Assembly (NCBI RefSeq): GCF_031877795.1 | Contig: NC_133931.1 | Span: 128,440,621 to 128,504,620 of the forward strand | Length of the DNA stretch: 64,000 nucleotides | Reading direction: 5' to 3' | From: Strix aluco | Taxonomy: Eukaryota; Chordata; Aves; Strigiformes; Strigidae | In this document: in pieces, positions 1 to 12,110 of the stretch | How the letters are laid out: each line of letters begins with the position of its first letter | Position numbering within the stretch: the first letter of the stretch is position 1 | The notes under the pieces: generated by a model | What the model saw: only the letters and a program-made list of their open reading frames with translations | Told to the model about the DNA's origin: nothing | Databases searched by the model: none | Made by a program: the position numbers and the translations under genes

Positions 1-3000
1 GGTCTGCTCTTATGATTGCTCAGAACTGCCCAGCCAGAGCTGCAAGGCATATAAGTCACTTTTAAGCCCCTGTGGGACACAGAACAATGCCTATCCAGAA
101 GGTGAAGACTTCACCACACACCAAAGCACAATGAAGAAATTTCATGAAAAAAAAAAAGGCAACCAGACATCCTATACTTTGTACCATAGTCCAGTGCTTT
201 TGATACTTACCAAGTATGTCCTTGAGGAAGCTCCTGTTACCCTCTGTCAGAAGCTGCTCTAACCATCAGGTTTGAGACTGACTCAAGCCAGGTTTGGTGC
301 TCATGAAAAGTGAATATCCATTCACTTCTATAGATGTTACTTCCAGAATAAAGCTGGGGCCTGACTTATTTTGCAGAAAGTCTGTATTGTCCTAGGAGGC
401 AGAGGTTTACAGTAAGGCTACAGTATCTTTCACTGTGATCATTTCATTTAGGTGACAGAGTAAAAGTTGGCATGGAGAACCACTCCCAAGTGCCCAGCAG
501 ACTGAATTTTCCCTGTATGCCATCATGCAGCACAACCAGTCCCCAGCATGTAGGGCATCCTAAGTGTTTGTTAGACCTTACAAGCATTTCTGAAACTGAT
601 GACATTCTTAATGACCAAAAGCAAGGTCTAGTGAGTGGAACTAACAGCATGTCAATACAGCAATTTAGCATATTCACTGAACTACTCTGCATGCATAATA
701 TCTCTGGTTTTCTGTTGCAGAGGGAGAACTATCAAATGAGGGAGAATCCAGAAATTATTCAGCCAAACAGAAGAGCATGTGACCTAAAAATATGACCTAT
801 TGCAACATCAGCAGCTGTTTGCAGTATACACTATAGACAAAGGTAAATATTCTCAGTTATTTAATATTTCTGAGACTTACTTTAAAAGGTTAGGAGTTAA
901 ATTATTAGAAAGCTAAAATTGAATGCATTGATTATCTAACTCCTGAAATAATAGTGATAACCTACCATTCAAGCAACCTTGTTCTCTTTATAAACCTCTG
1001 CGTTCACGTGGGTCAATCTCCATTGCTCATTCATTTCAAATAGCAGCCACTTGAACCTTTCTTTCCAGTTTTTGGGGTTTGGGCTAGGGGGTTGTTGGTG
1101 CTTTTTTGTTATGTTTTCCTTAAAATAGAGCTGGGAAGCAGCTTTTCCAATTAATATTTTGACGTATTTGTTTCTTCTATTTATAAACACTCACCACATT
1201 TTCCCAAATGCTTTCATTATTCAGAATTTTTTGATGAATTATTTCCTCAGATAACTCTTTCTTGTAGTTTTGCACTAGAATCCTGATGTTACTGTAAAAA
1301 ATTGGAGTTGCTGCAACTAGAGACATGAAATATGTATCTATTTGTCTACATACCATATATACTGTTATATAAGGTATCATTTTTGTAGAAACCTTACAAA
1401 ACTTGCAGATTAAACAATTGAAAATTTACATCTGATCACAACATTCTGTATACCTTTTTTTCTGATGACAGGTATTTGCCAGTCACTTGAGTGGTTTGCA
1501 AGAGCTTTCTGATTTGTGCATCATTTCCATAAAGATATCTGAGTTTTTTACTACACTGTCTAGTCATTTAAAAAGAAGGCAGAAAGAAAGAAATGAAAAT
1601 TAAGATAGAAAACATAACCTTTTAACCAGAATCTTAGTGCTTTTGCAAAATTTTATTATCCAAAAGTGTGTGAAAGGACAAATATATATGTGAAAGCTAT
1701 CACAAACAGGAATTATATTCCTGCAAGCAACTGTATTAAAGAGTTCATGATGTTCTTCACTACTCTGCTCCCTTCCTGGTAAGGAACCAAGACTTATTCT
1801 CCTTATTTGTTTTTCTCATTGTTTCTCCCTCTTTTCAACTTGTCATCTCCTTCCTTCATGCTCTTTCTCTGACATAAGGCTCCACTGTCTGCAGCAGCAG
1901 TGGAAGATGGCAGAGCGTTGGCCGTGACAGCTCACCTATGGGCTGACCTTTGTCAGCAAGAACTTGTGCTCCAGCTTTGAGGCAATGTGCATCAGTCTTC
2001 CAAAGGTTAAATAAACTGAAGACACCTGTGATACAACTAAATGATTCTTCTCCTAGTATTGGTTCATTTTCCTTTATATCCTCCTTTAAAACACAGAGCA
2101 AAAGATTAGCTTAGGAGTTTCAATTCGGTAAACTTAGAAGACTCTGAAGGACTTTCTTTTGCCACACAATTCCTTTTCTTAAGAACTAACCCAGCTTAGT
2201 TTAGTGAATATATGTGTTACATCAACAGTGGAAAAAAGAAAATCATCTAACTTACTGCTATTGAAATGCTCAAGTATGTCCCTGCTAGTTATATTTACCA
2301 GTTTATCCACTCATTACTACCTCAGGGCAGCATATATTACATTCATAGGTGCAAAAGCTCCACTAATATTTTCCCCACTCCACGAAGTTTCTACCGTATG
2401 TGTCTCACATTGTCTCTATATAATAATAGTATTGTCAACACTAGTGACTTCACTAGCTTGTGACAGGTTATTCCTTTGAAGAGCTTCTATTCAGACTAGC
2501 ACACAGAATCTTTACCATTTGTCAATGACATAAAACACATGGAATAGCAGATGCCATAGCCTGGATACCAGAACAATGCTTGTCTTTCTATTTTTCTGTA
2601 TTTGTGGTGAATCAGTGAGAACATAATGAGGAAGAATGAAAAGCATTTTTTCACTTATTTAAAAGATAATTGAGGTGATTCTATCAAGGTAAAGAACTTA
2701 TTTAACAAAATATATCTCACTGTAAAAAATAAACTGAAAGGAATATTTTTAGTGATACAAGCAATAAAATCTTAAAAAATAACTTAGCTTGAATATGCAT
2801 TTACATTCTCATTGCTGACATTCTTTCTTTTTATTACTGTGTTATTCAAAAGTCCAGATGTACTCTCATATTCAAGAAAATGTGCTCTTACACAGCCAGG
2901 CTCAGACTTGAGCCTGAGATGTCTTTATTGAAGTTAATTTTACATTCTTTATAACCTCACTTCTTTCTTTGTGCTCTAAAACTTGCAATGAAAGTGGTAG

Positions 3001-6000
3001 AGCTGAAGCACTTATGACTTAATCAATCAGTTAACAAACAAGTACTCAGAACATGTTTAACATGCAATGAATGTTCATGGATCACTGAAAACCAAACACC
3101 ATATCAGGTTTGCGGTTTCAGCTTAACATGGGATCTTGTCCATTAAATAAGTTAATAATGACCTATCTTTTTCACTTATCTGATAGTGCTCCTTTTTTAT
3201 GACACAACCTGCAGCTAAAATGGCATGCAGTCAGACAAGGTATTCCTAAATTTATAGAACACTGTCCTGTATTGAACACTGCAATGTAACCATCATCACC
3301 TATCCACTTTAAACATTAAAAGTCTGGAAAAGGAAAACAAACATGAGTTTTGAGGCAGCTCAAGTTGTTAATAACCTCCACTTTATTGTATGTCACATAA
3401 TGTTTCTATTAATTGGACATGGACCCCTTTCACATTTTTAACATTTTAGGGTGTCTACCTCACCATAGTAATCTGTATCACTAGACACTATTTCAGAAAA
3501 AAAAAAATTTGGCTTAATGATTTTTACCTTCAACTGGTTGGAATGTAATTTTTATGGCCCATGGCATCTTCCTTTTACCTGTTTCAGGATGCCTGACACT
3601 GCTGATGTCCAACATTATAAAATGTGCTGATATTACCTAGATCTACGGTCCTTTAAGACCTCCAGTCATAGTACTTGCAAAGTTCATGCTTAACCATACA
3701 TACCTATTGATACTGACTTACTAAATTAGGCCCTTAAAAATTAACTCCCTTCTGGATTTTTTGTTATCTGCACTAAGAGCTTAGGTTTACATTTGAGCTC
3801 TACATTTAAGCTGCTGACTGTGGATGCCACACCAAAATCAGGAATGCAAGTCCAGGTTGGACACTCAATGAAAACTTTCAGTGGGGCAAATTTTGATATT
3901 TTTAATCACATTGAGTAGAATCTTAGTCCTCAGATACTGCCAGGAATAGGAAATCAGTGAGACTGGGCATGAATAGCACAATACAGATTTCAGAGGTTAG
4001 GAATAACCATGGCTGTTGGTGCAATTCCAGTAGCCCATATGCTTGAAAAATGCTGAATGATGGGATTCTTTCTCAGTTTGGAATATAAAATGCATTTGGC
4101 AGGTATTAAATATACTCTGTGTTTTGATGAGCATATGAATACTAGCATTCCCAAGTTTTTCACAGCACATATGTTTATAAGCTTTATTTATTAGCACAAG
4201 TCTTGAGAATGAACTTAATACAAAATGTCATTTAAAAGAGTGAAATTATATCTGAGGTGATTGTGCCCCAACTGTGGCTACTTCAGTGGTACAAGAGGCA
4301 TTTGTTTCTTTTAGATTGATTTCCAATATCTTGCAAAATAGGGCTTCTAAGTACAAATATGAATAAAGGTGGCAGATGTTGAATGTTATGGAAGGTAAGT
4401 TTTATTAGACAAAATAGTAGAAATTATTTCTGACACAGTGAAAATCAAGGAGTCAATGAAAGTTTCATTTTGTGGACAATCAAGTTTTTTGGTCCAGAGA
4501 ACTACTTAAAATATCTGAAATCTAATTCTGCGTCTCTTTAAAGAATTGAGAATGTAATAACTCTCCAACAGCACCCATGTTGAAACACCACAAGTCTGAA
4601 GTAGGATACCAGGACCTATTAAACAGAAGGTGCAATTTAGAGAGGTGAAACAGCTCAATGGTGAAAAACAAATCATTTTCTTGTGATTTTGTACACGTAC
4701 AAGGGATGTAATTTACTCCTACACTGTATCTAAGGACCAGCCACCAGGCTATAATGAACATGGTTACATTTTCAAACAAAACAAGTGGAAAGCTGGGAAA
4801 GAAAAGATTGCCACTCTTAGCCAGTTGATTCGAATTTTCTGAACCTAAAGCCATAGAAGTGTGTAGGAATATTTCTATTCACTTCAATGGAATTTGGTTC
4901 TGTCCTGCCTGAAGCAAACACTGGAAAAAAACTAAAAAAATAAGTAAAAAAAAAATCCAAATGTGACTGCTCACATAGTTTAGCAGGACACAAATGTGCT
5001 TTACAGGTAGTATGTAACAAGCAAACAGAACATATGGCCACCACTGCCAGTCTAGAATTCAATCATATCTTATCAAAACCATGACACAGGTTCTTCTGCT
5101 TTTCTGAGAAGCTAAATGTCATTATCTCACCATGATTTGAAGGGGAAAGTCCCTGTTCTGCTGATACAACCAGGTTATAAATGGCCATGTTATGAAGCAG
5201 AGTGACAACCACTAAGCCAGTGTATACGTTCAGCTATTTATTGTTATCTTTCTTCCCTTTTTTTGCAGACTTTCTGATCTTGCAAAACTCTTTAATCTTT
5301 GTTAATAATTGAATTCTAGTTTGAAATTCTTCTTAGGATCTGTTGGAACAAGGCACATTGATGGTTAAATTTAGACCAGATTCAGCCAGATATTTTAGCA
5401 TGTCTTCCTTTCTAAGCAGACAAAGTTTCATACTAAAAGAACTTTTCAAACTGAGCATTTTGTAAATGGCTCTGCTAAGATTAACAGTCACCAGTATAGT
5501 CATATTTTGAATCATGATACTCACACACTAACTTTACATCCAAGAAAAGCCATAATGGATCTATGCTATAGTTAAGTACTGAAGTTACATAGCAGTCTGT
5601 GACTTTCTTTCAAGCCTACACATATTTATATATACACATATATATATGTGGTCTTAAAGAAATAAGACTGTATGTCTTACAGTGTCCCTCAGATATTGTT
5701 GAACAGTCAGGAGACCTATGGCTCTGTTGGGAAAGTCTTTAATATTAACATTTTCTCAGAAAAGAGGAATATTGAACACGTTAAAAGTAATATGACACAA
5801 CGGCACTAGGTCCTGTGCTAACCAATATACAAAATGAAAAAAAGCTATTGCTCCAAAGAGCTAACAAAAAAGTCAAGAAGTCTACTTTTAGCAGACTCTA
5901 AGATGGGGAAAATGTCAGACAGTATGATCATATTCTATAAAAGTGAGATATTATATATATGTATGGTAGGATCTATTAAGAAACAGTCTTTTAATGGCTA

Positions 6001-7041
6001 AAAAGAAAGATTAAAACAAAGCTGTCTGCACTAATATGGAAAGAGAGGCAGTTTTACAATGTTAATTTCACAGTGCAACAACACACTTGCAGACTCTTCT
6101 TCAAGCTGAATATGTTTTAATGTTGGCAATATTTACCGACCAAATCCTGCAGGGAACACTGACAAAAAACCCAACTGATAATAGTGTGGAACCTTCCAAG
6201 AATGGCCTGGACTTAGCCAGCTGTCTCCCATTACTTTGCTAACACTTTTCAAATTTCATGCAGTAAACTTAATTTTGAAACAGTGTTATACAAATGTATT
6301 TGATTTCCTGCACTTGACTTCTGGCAAAGAAAAAGAAAGGTGAACCAGTATTGACAAAGATGGCATGTATACATAGGTGATTACAAAGCAGCACATCAAT
6401 CTCATTCCATCATGATGAAATAATATGCATCGTGGGCACAACTGCAACCAGTGAATAAAAATTTGACCACCATGAAAAATGAGACAAAAGTGAAGAAGGC
6501 AGCAATTTTGCATAAATAAATGAGTATACTTCTATAAATGCTCTTAAGGGATTTTATTATATAGTAGAAAAAACCTGCTATAGGATTTATTATTAAAAGA
6601 ATTAATTTTTTTTTTATATGCAGAAGGAGAAGAGAAAGCAAATAGAATGCAGAAGCTATTCACGCCCTGTTCCCAGTAGAAAACAAGAAATTCAATCAAT
6701 AGCCAGGGTGAGATGTTCAGTAGCTGTAAATCAACAGAGTTTCCATTGGCATAACAGAAAGACATTGATTTACTCTACCTGAGGATTTGGCCCCTAGCAT
6801 TTTGCTGTAAGTAGGAAGTTCTTAAAAGAAATGTTTAAGAGAAAGGTTCATCTTGTAACATAGTACACATCTACAAACCAGAGATGTCAAGTAGATACTA
6901 GGTAATTATCCACTCGTGAGAAGATTCTTCACCATGATAGCAATTTACTCTAGGCAAGGTAGTTCAAAAACAAAAGATGAGGATTATCTGATTGGAGAGC
7001 TCAAGCAGTCACATAAAAGCATGTGTCCGAAATTAGACAAA
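1..7041. other. AT-rich non-coding DNA, no gene recognised
   Basis: No open frame here resembles a known protein. The longest, 472-795 on the plus strand (107 codons), shows no domain and I treat it as chance. A TTTTCTGTTGCAG-like tract near 720 resembles a splice acceptor, but nothing around it supports an exon. A short alternating AT/CA tract lies near 5,625-5,650. The phrase around 4,876-4,905 (ATTCACTTCAATGG) resembles wording common in old amniote interspersed repeats, but the match is too short to assign a family. The segment could be intergenic or a large intron; the sequence does not decide. Confidence 0.6.
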
Positions 7042-7348
7042 AGACCTTTAATGTAGCCAGAACAAAGGTGCAAACCCACGTTACATTTCTCCAAGGTGAT
7101 CAATGCCCTCCTTTAATAGAAGCCAAGAAAGCTCAGACACTAGCAGGAGAACAGAAGTTTTACATTTGCATCTCCACTGAACTTTTAACCTATTTAAGAC
7201 CTTTAATGCAGCCAGAACAAAGGTGCAAATCCAAGTTTCATTTCTCCAAGGTGATTAATGCCCTCCCTTAATAGAAGTCGAGAAAGCTCAGACAGTAGTA
7301 GGAGAAAAGCAGATTTACATTTGCATCTCCACTGGTCTCTTAACCTAA
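7042..7348. repeat. 155-bp tandem duplication, two diverged copies
   Basis: Copy A (7,042-7,196) and copy B (7,197 to about 7,348) are directly adjacent and in the same orientation. Both begin AGACCTTTAATG and both contain GCCAGAACAAAGGTGCAAA, TTTCTCCAAGGTGAT and ACATTTGCATCTCCACTG in the same order. They differ by scattered substitutions, so the duplication is not recent. An 82-codon plus-strand frame (7,023-7,271) runs through the junction and reads the repeated unit twice; this is a by-product of the duplication, not a gene. The unit itself is not a repeat family I recognise. Confidence 0.9.
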
Positions 7349-10300
7349 ACTCCCTGCCCTTCCCATTGGCCTTATATTTTGACTTCAGTGCTTCTTCTCA
7401 CTGCCTTCAACATACATAAGACTGACTTTGCAAGCCAGAAAGAAGATGCATCAAGCACACATCTTCCACAGAAAAAGCACAGGTTCTTGGGTTGTGCTGG
7501 AAGACACAAAAAGAAACCTCTCAAAAGCAGACACAGGATCTGCCCGTGCTGATATTTAGGGTCAAGCCTGAGGGAAGTTCTCAGCTGTTATGAGCCACAT
7601 AAGCCATCCTGCTACAACACAGCCCACTTAAAGCCTTCAACACTGGCATCTTTGATACCCAGAGTAGAGCTTCTGTCCAATTTAATGTGCAGACTACTTT
7701 TTTAGGCTAGTCCCTGACAAGGATAGAGAGAGGTATAGAAGGACTGTGAAGCAGCAGCAGAGCACTGAGGGATCGCTGCTGACAGAACTGCTACACTTAA
7801 GACAACCAAAACAAAGTAAATTTGAAACATTGCAGAAAGTGTTGTAGAAAAGTAGCAGTAATAATCTAAAATGGATAGGTAGTGAGATTAACTATAAGAT
7901 GGACAGCAGCTGGAGCTGGACTTCAGAATAATCTTCAAGTCTACCTTGACTATCAGAGTTGAGACATTTTCACTGTCACATAAGAAACCGGAATTGTATG
8001 TTCTAATCTACATAACCTTGTCACATTTCTATAATCCAGCCTGTTCAAAGTTTACCTGTAGAAAGTGTTTAGAAAATACTACAGTTCTGTTTTGTCTGTT
8101 TTCCCATTGCCTCACGGATCACTGAGCAGCTGGTGGCCATGCAACACGCCTTATATATAGTTCACACTGCCTTCTCCATGAGAGCACCAGAGGTAGAGGA
8201 GGAATAGGAGCTCTAGTGATAAACAGGCAACAGTTAATCCTGATGACTAAGAATAAAGAATGAAAAACTAAGATCATCTTTTTTTCACCTTCATTTCACC
8301 TTCAAAGATAAATTTTATCTTCAGTTTTCTCACAAGAGCATCCTCCATGCAAGATGAACTATAACAATGCAGTTATTTCTGATCACTCTTGTGTGAACTC
8401 AAGAATATGTTTCTTCCTTTGCTTTAAAGCATGTTAGTGATGTTGCATTGTCAAAATGAGGTCTTAAATCAGTCAAGATATAAATATAAAAAGATTATTT
8501 TTCCTCTGACTTCCAGATAAACCATTAATTATACCATATAGCAAATCAAATTGGGTTTAGGTGCTTAGAAGAAGAAATGTGTTAACTGTCTAAAATATGT
8601 ATGCCGAGTTTCAACAAAGAGCACATTTTGCTAACAAGTCGTGAGCTCCTCAGAGATGCAGGTCAGCATTATTTCTGTCTGATTTAAGGGAAGCATTTGT
8701 TTGGGCAGCTGCTGGTCATAATCTGAAGTTCTTTTTTAATTGAAGCATTTGTGTCTAGCTTCATACTAGCTTTATATGTTGCTTTTTTTTCACATTCTCT
8801 TAGCTGCCTGGCATTCAGTGTTCATCTGAGGTGCCAGTTAGCTTGTCATCTGCACTAGTCACTGCACCATTGAAATGTGCCTTCGCTTCACTTCAGGAAT
8901 CACAGAAATAATTATAAATAGTTAGTAACTCAATGGTCAGGCTGATTTCAGATCAGAATGTGGGTTAGAAAAAGCTAAATAGGGCTTTTAGACCCATTTG
9001 CAGTTCCATAATCATGTGCTCTGTCTTACATCTCATCAGTCAGCTCCTTGGAGTTCTCTACAGAAGTTTCAGGACTGTTCTAAACAATATTCATAACCTA
9101 CAGATACTCAAGATGTTGTAAGCATGCACATTTTTCAGTAACTACACATTCCTGTCCTAAAAGATCTAATATGAGACATACATTGCCATACCATTAAGAA
9201 ATACATATGGGTACCCTTAGCTAGCCTGTTCATCTGGGGTTTATTGTTATTTAATGCTCTAAGACTGATGCAAAGTTAACATATTAAGAAGCCAGGAGCT
9301 ATAATATAGGTAGAAAAAACAGACATCGTAAAAGTACACAGTTGCATTCAACTTCCTTCTATGAAATGCAGACCATTTTATTTATTCTGTGTGATTATCA
9401 TCTAGTTGCTATTTATCATATGGTTGTAAAAGAAGTGAGAAATTTTTTTGCAGTTGGGTTAATGATGCTACATTTCAAACAAAGCTGAATTTCAGTATTC
9501 AACAGGCTTTCCAAACCTATGACCTGGTTTCATATGAGTAGTTTGTACAGAGGAAAAAGGAAAGCTAAGTTTGAAACAGTATGCTTGTGGAAGTAGTGGT
9601 ATTGCTTGTCAACAATGCTAAGCGTAACAAGTACTTCAGATGAAAGAATCTGATTCATTAATGCTTTTAAGGGTGCTGTTGCATCTTTAGACATTGCGGT
9701 TCCACATGAACTGTTTCTGTACCTTAACAGTGAAACACACATTAGAAAAGAGCCTTTTCCCACCTACTTGCAGCTGCAAAAGTCAACTTTATCCTCAGTG
9801 ACTTTTCTCCACATATAGGTAAGCATATTTTGACTGACTTCTGGTTTGATCACCATTCTCTGGTAGGGAGAGCAAGCCTGAAGTTCTGTTGACTCAGAGA
9901 GAGCAGCTTCTCCCAGGGTCATGGAATGATATGAGAATCCTGAGATTCATTTAAAAATCACTCCTATCCAGCTCACCCAACAGCAAAGAAAAACTTGAAA
10001 TCTCCAAAGACTCAAAACCAGGAGGCATATCAAGAATGGCTTTAAACCTCATGATTAATTTTAATTTTTAAAAATCTAACACCCTTTTCTTTTGTTATTC
10101 ACTCAATATAATAAGCAGTACAGTCCAGGTGGCACCCCTTGCTGTATGTCCCCACAGAGAAATGAGAAAGCATAGTCACGTGGAGAAAATTCTCCAAGAG
10201 TTACCCCTTCACATGATGGGGTAAAGGGTGTACCAGCCAAGACCATAAGCAAGCAGAGCAGAGAGAGCTTCAGCTCCCTCTTTAGCAGGCTCTCCAGGTC

Positions 10301-11548
10301 AAAGGAGCCAGTTCACAGAAGGCAAGGACCCGTGCCAGAGGTCCGAAGGAAGCTTATTAATTTCCTCCTAGCAGGAAATGTCATAACCAAGAGCTACGTG
10401 GTCACTCACTGAGACACTATCTGATTCCTGATCAGCTTTTGTGCTACACAGCATCAGGTGCATTACACTACTTATCTAAGTGTGAGCACTTGGCTGAGGT
10501 GCTGTATTTTGGAAGCTGGTTCCCCTTGGCAATCATTAGAAAGGGGCAGGTTCTTGCCAAGTATTCATCAAACCACCTAATGCCCCCTTGGCTGCAATTC
10601 TTTTTTCCACTGACTACACAGGGAGCTTGAGAAGTTCTGGCTCCCTGTTTAGCTACCTGTTTTTCATGCTTACCTCTAAGCAGTGTGAATACCCTTACAG
10701 TCACAGTTTGTAGAAAAAAATGCTGTTCAGACCTCCATGATTCACAGCAGAAGAAGGAAATTTCTTCCCAAGACCATGTATTTGGCATCCTGTCATTTAT
10801 ATCACACACTTCTGACAGAGATAGCCTATCTTCTGCCTGCTGATAGGGAGACACAAAGTTGAAGTCAATGAATCTTTTGTACAGGAAACTGCAGTTCATC
10901 ACTCACTAACATAATGTGGAACAGCCCCTACCCACTGAAAGTGCGGTTTTCTCTCAGGTGAAAGGATGCCTATTTCATCATTGTGTCATGATATTTATTT
11001 TTTTAGAGACAGCAATGGTATTTTAAAATAAGAAAAGAATTGATTTCTGTCGCTAATAAAAAATTAATAAGGAAGAACACACTCAAGATAATAACAATTA
11101 TTAACAACCTTTTCCTGTTATTTATTTCTTTATATATAATGCAGCAGGATTCCTTCCAGACAAAGGTCACAACAGTCACTCAGTCTGCATACAGATGCAT
11201 TCCCCCATCCATCCCACCTCACTAAGACACCTCAAAACGCTTCACCCAAGATCTGATGCCCCCCATGAAGGAACCTGTTTTTCCCCATAGGCTATACAGG
11301 AGATCAATGACAAATGTAAATGTGGTTAGTTTTTTGATTGGTTAATGGCACAAGGGCCAGATACCTTTATAGACCTAGATCTATTTTACAATTTGAAAGT
11401 ATTTTTACATTTTAAAGAAGTTCCACAGTAATTTCAGAAGCTTTCATATGGAATAACATCTTTGCTTGGCCAGTTGGATATGCTGATACATGGTACATAA
11501 TCCCAAATAGCCATGTGAAATGTGTTGTCTGCTGTAGCCGTTTAAGTC
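7349..11548. other. AT-rich non-coding DNA, no gene recognised
   Basis: No supported gene. The 144-codon minus-strand frame at 10,468-10,902 is the longest in the stretch but shows no recognisable domain. The block from about 10,100 to 10,900 is less AT-rich than its surroundings and could be an old interspersed repeat I cannot name. Confidence 0.55.
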
Positions 11549-12110
11549 CAGAGGGCAACTGAGCACCATGCAGCCACTCTTTCACTCCTTCCCCTCAGGG
11601 ATGGGGAGGAAAAAATAAAACAAAAGGCTCAGAGATTGAGACAAGGACAGGGAGAGATGACTCACCAATTACAGTCACAGGCAAAAGACAGACTCGATTA
11701 GGGAAGAAAGAACATCAATTTAACCTGAACACTACCACCAACAACAATAATTTTCCAATCAAACACAGTAGGACAGTGACAAATACAACCACATCTTAAA
11801 AACACCTTCCACCTACCCCTCCCTTCTTCTCAGGCTCAGCTTTGCTCCTGATTTCTCTACCTCATTCCTTCCAGAGGCACAGGGGAACAGGGGATGGAGG
11901 TTGTAGTCAGTTCATCTCCCGTTGCTTCTGTCACGCCTTCCTCCTGAGGGGGAGGACTCCTTGCACTCTTCCCCTGCTCCAGCAAGGTGTCCCTCCCACA
12001 GGAGACAGTTCTCCATGAACTTCTCTGACATGACTCCTTCCTTTAGGCTGCAGCTCTCCATGAACTGCTCCAGTGTGGGTCCCTGCCGTGGGCTGCAGTC
12101 CTCCCTCTAC
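11549..12110 (-). mobile_element. Avian ERVL-like LTR fragment, antisense, non-coding
   Basis: The segment follows the order of an avian ERVL-type long terminal repeat read on the opposite strand. It begins with a GAGCACCATGCAGCCACTC block, followed by an A-rich middle. It then has a GGCTCAGCTTTGCTCCTGAT block, a GGGGGAGGACTCCTTGCACT block, and a series of related short units of the type TGAACTNCTCCAGTGTGGGTCC. That internal near-repetition (about 11,990-12,110) is typical of this LTR group. No protease, polymerase or envelope coding sequence is seen on either side, so this is a solo or truncated LTR. The short frames at 11,922-12,155 and 11,931-12,203 are accidental. The family was assigned from memory of the consensus style, so the exact subfamily and limits are uncertain. 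Confidence 0.6.

Noticed and set aside
472..795. 107-codon frame with a splice-acceptor-like tract inside it
   Set aside because: No homology I can recognise, no matching donor with a coherent exon, and isolated in non-coding DNA.
7042..7348. Possible CRISPR-like or satellite array
   Set aside because: Only two 155-base copies with no spacers; a simple tandem duplication in a vertebrate genome.
10468..10902. 144-codon minus-strand frame
   Set aside because: No recognisable domain, no splice-site support, and unremarkable composition; most likely chance or an unnamed old repeat.
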